Part shown: one piece after another, positions 13,801 through 14,230 of the stretch
How positions within the stretch are numbered: the first letter of the stretch is position 1
How the letters are laid out: the number at the start of each line of letters is the position of its first letter
NCBI GenBank assembly: GCA_030049955.1
Contig: JASIJX010000523.1
Span: 1-14,230, forward strand
DNA from: Acidobacteriaceae bacterium
GTDB taxonomy: Bacteria > Acidobacteriota > Terriglobia > Terriglobales > Acidobacteriaceae
Direction: 5' to 3'
Length of the DNA stretch: 14,230 nt
The notes under the pieces: generated by a model
Database searches by the model: none
Seen by the model: only the letters and a program-made list of their open reading frames with translations
Told to the model about the DNA's origin: nothing
Position numbers and translations under genes: made by a program

Positions 13801-14192
13801 AGCAGAACATCGGGTTCTTCGATGGCGCATTGCCCAATATCGTCGGTCCGGTCAACAACCATTCACTGCATGGCGGCTTAGGAAGGAACTTCCGACTTGG
13901 CCCGTATTTCAGTACGCAAAATGTTGTTAATATAAGCGCGGTCGGAGTCCAAGGCGATTCGGGAACGCACACTGTTCAGAATCCTGGCTACCAGGATTAT
14001 GACCTGTCTGCTTACAAGAGCTGGAGATTCGGCGAGCAGACGAACCTGAGCTTCCGCGCAGACTTCTTTAATACCTTCAATCGCGTCAACTTCCAAACCG
14101 TCAGCACTTACGATCTTGCGACCAACTTTGGTGATGTTTCCAGCGCTTATCCGGCTCGGGAGATTCAACTGAGCATGCGGTTCACTTTCTAA
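10899..14192 (+). CDS. TonB-dependent receptor-like outer-membrane protein with carboxypeptidase-regulatory-like N-terminal domain (Oar-like)
   Basis: A complete protein of 1097 residues. The signal peptide is 1-39 (hydrophobic FLWILIICLSGSICGHA). A carboxypeptidase-D regulatory-like beta domain follows (about 46-130: 'GQVNGTVTDKTGAVVLGANV', 'PPGRYTMDVAKTGF'), then the plug, opening with 'QQIDDMPLNGRDYLQLAQL' (about 158-175). A beta barrel runs to the end and closes with 'REIQLSMRFTF', an aromatic C-terminus suited to barrel insertion. No clear TonB box is seen. The plan matches the large receptor family expanded in Acidobacteriota and related to myxobacterial Oar and Bacteroidota SusC. It probably imports or binds large molecules such as oligosaccharides across the outer membrane, though the substrate is not readable. 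GAGGAGGT (10888-10895) serves either ATG 10899 (4-base spacing) or ATG 10902 (7 bases, closer to ideal). No SusD-like gene follows before the window ends. Confidence 0.93.
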   Translation: MMQRYWQRATQHASVAGKIAETFLWILIICLSGSICGHAQSVTAGQVNGTVTDKTGAVVLGANVTITNSATGIVYHAMTDDLGAYHVPDLPPGRYTMDVAKTGFATQHIQAFTLIVGQLFQQNITLAVGQTEQTVSVSAAALLLNTESSHDEQLIESQQIDDMPLNGRDYLQLAQLDAGVVPISGVSGISSPASSWASDSGVVAVDVSGLREDDNSYLYDGIETRNAWYGAAGLQPDPDMVQEFVVMNSAAPAQYGVGGAFVNVVTRSGTNRFHGTAYEYLRNNDFDARNYFDITPGAPAFHQNQFGGSVGGPIKRNKIFFFGNYEGFRQLVPSDDYNLVPNANQIAGNFSADTQQLYNPYVLDSASPTGYAPLTGNQVPSSYFSAIGQKILALYPAPSGSYLNGTANYFNVATTTNNWNQFSGRIDYSVSAKDTIFGRYTGTNQTATAPGMTTFNDQIFPSSPKNVAIGWTHTFSPRLVNNVRYGWSHTAVGLERGDGYDATLANPLGLANEEDLPGSDGPPSIGVNGYGNPGSTNGTDLVREGLNMWTESLMFQKGKHQLSAGLDIRYEPMYLYEDWSATSISFNGAYSGDPVADLLMGVPSTTRTSLGGPTMNLSMWYQAYYVQDNYKVNRQLTLNYGLRWEHRSPPVEANNRVGSFDIQTGQDLTYPATSVLGLGRNMVKPVWTNVAPRLGFNWIPSERMNTDIKGGFGMYYLQANINQYEVEVDTTQLYEVDDFNNPAVGEPLAFNLDGTHGLPGMYSSAMTNGNFSGGGPTVSFIQANGATPYAYEWNLTIDHTIKDWLFEVAYLGTSERHFEERNEIDPLNTSGVAELYATCGTPPNLVGCYSGVQENQETGTSNYDALIGRIEKRFSSGFSTAVNYTWSKCLGTPYQDEFAWHVNMHLDYSHCTEDINDIFTANGIYELPFGQGKTFLNGSTLADALAGGWKLAGIATLRTGPWTTLGSQQNIGFFDGALPNIVGPVNNHSLHGGLGRNFRLGPYFSTQNVVNISAVGVQGDSGTHTVQNPGYQDYDLSAYKSWRFGEQTNLSFRADFFNTFNRVNFQTVSTYDLATNFGDVSSAYPAREIQLSMRFTF

Positions 14193-14230
14193 TCTTATGT
14201 CGCCACTGCAGATGGGCCTGTTGCGGAAAC

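Noticed and set aside
1..14230. CRISPR arrays, transposases, insertion-sequence ends, rRNA
   Set aside because: No regularly spaced direct repeats, no transposase-like frames and no rRNA motifs were seen; the only repetition is protein-level propeller and calcium-loop repeats.

Overview
The window looks like chromosomal DNA of an Acidobacteriota, probably class Terriglobia. The main evidence is a large outer-membrane receptor with an N-terminal carboxypeptidase-regulatory-like domain and a 'MPLNGRDYLQL' plug motif. Moderately high GC, a CRTAC1-type FG-GAP/ASPIC-UnbV protein, and two NarL-type two-component systems with large periplasmic sensor domains point the same way. Assignment is by family pattern only; no database was searched.

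Layout. (1) 1-87, minus: first 29 codons of a probable DeoR-type regulator, cut by the window edge. 88-462 has no convincing gene. (2) 463-861, minus: a small VOC/glyoxalase-fold protein. (3) 1025-1268, minus: tRNA-Arg(CCG) with encoded CCA, followed by three hairpins, the last a likely terminator. (4) 1356-6116, plus: a tightly packed four-gene operon. Its order is secreted protein A, propeller-type sensor histidine kinase, NarL-type response regulator, secreted protein B. Proteins A and B look like diverged paralogues that bracket the kinase/regulator pair. (5) 6117-6224: a leftover C-terminal piece of a cytochrome c-like gene. (6) 6339-8918, plus: a secreted FG-GAP/ASPIC-UnbV protein (better start at a TTG with a strong ribosome binding site), closely followed by a second NarL-type regulator. 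(7) 9007-10527, minus: a second histidine kinase whose periplasmic part resembles a concanavalin/LamG or DUF1080-like sugar-binding fold. It converges on the second regulator. (8) 10528-10898: a 371-bp divergent regulatory region with a LacI-type operator-like palindrome and two other dyads. (9) 10899-14192, plus: a complete TonB-dependent receptor-like protein of 1097 residues.

How the genes may work together (inference). The window holds two sensing modules. The first pairs a 12-repeat periplasmic propeller sensor with two co-transcribed small exported proteins that could be ligand binders, modulators or outputs. The second combines a lectin-like sensor kinase, its probable regulator, a secreted FG-GAP/ASPIC-UnbV protein and a large outer-membrane receptor. 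That arrangement resembles a glycan sensing and uptake locus rebuilt with NarL-type parts instead of the Bacteroidota hybrid systems. The most novel element is the paralogous pair of unnamed secreted proteins around the first two-component system.
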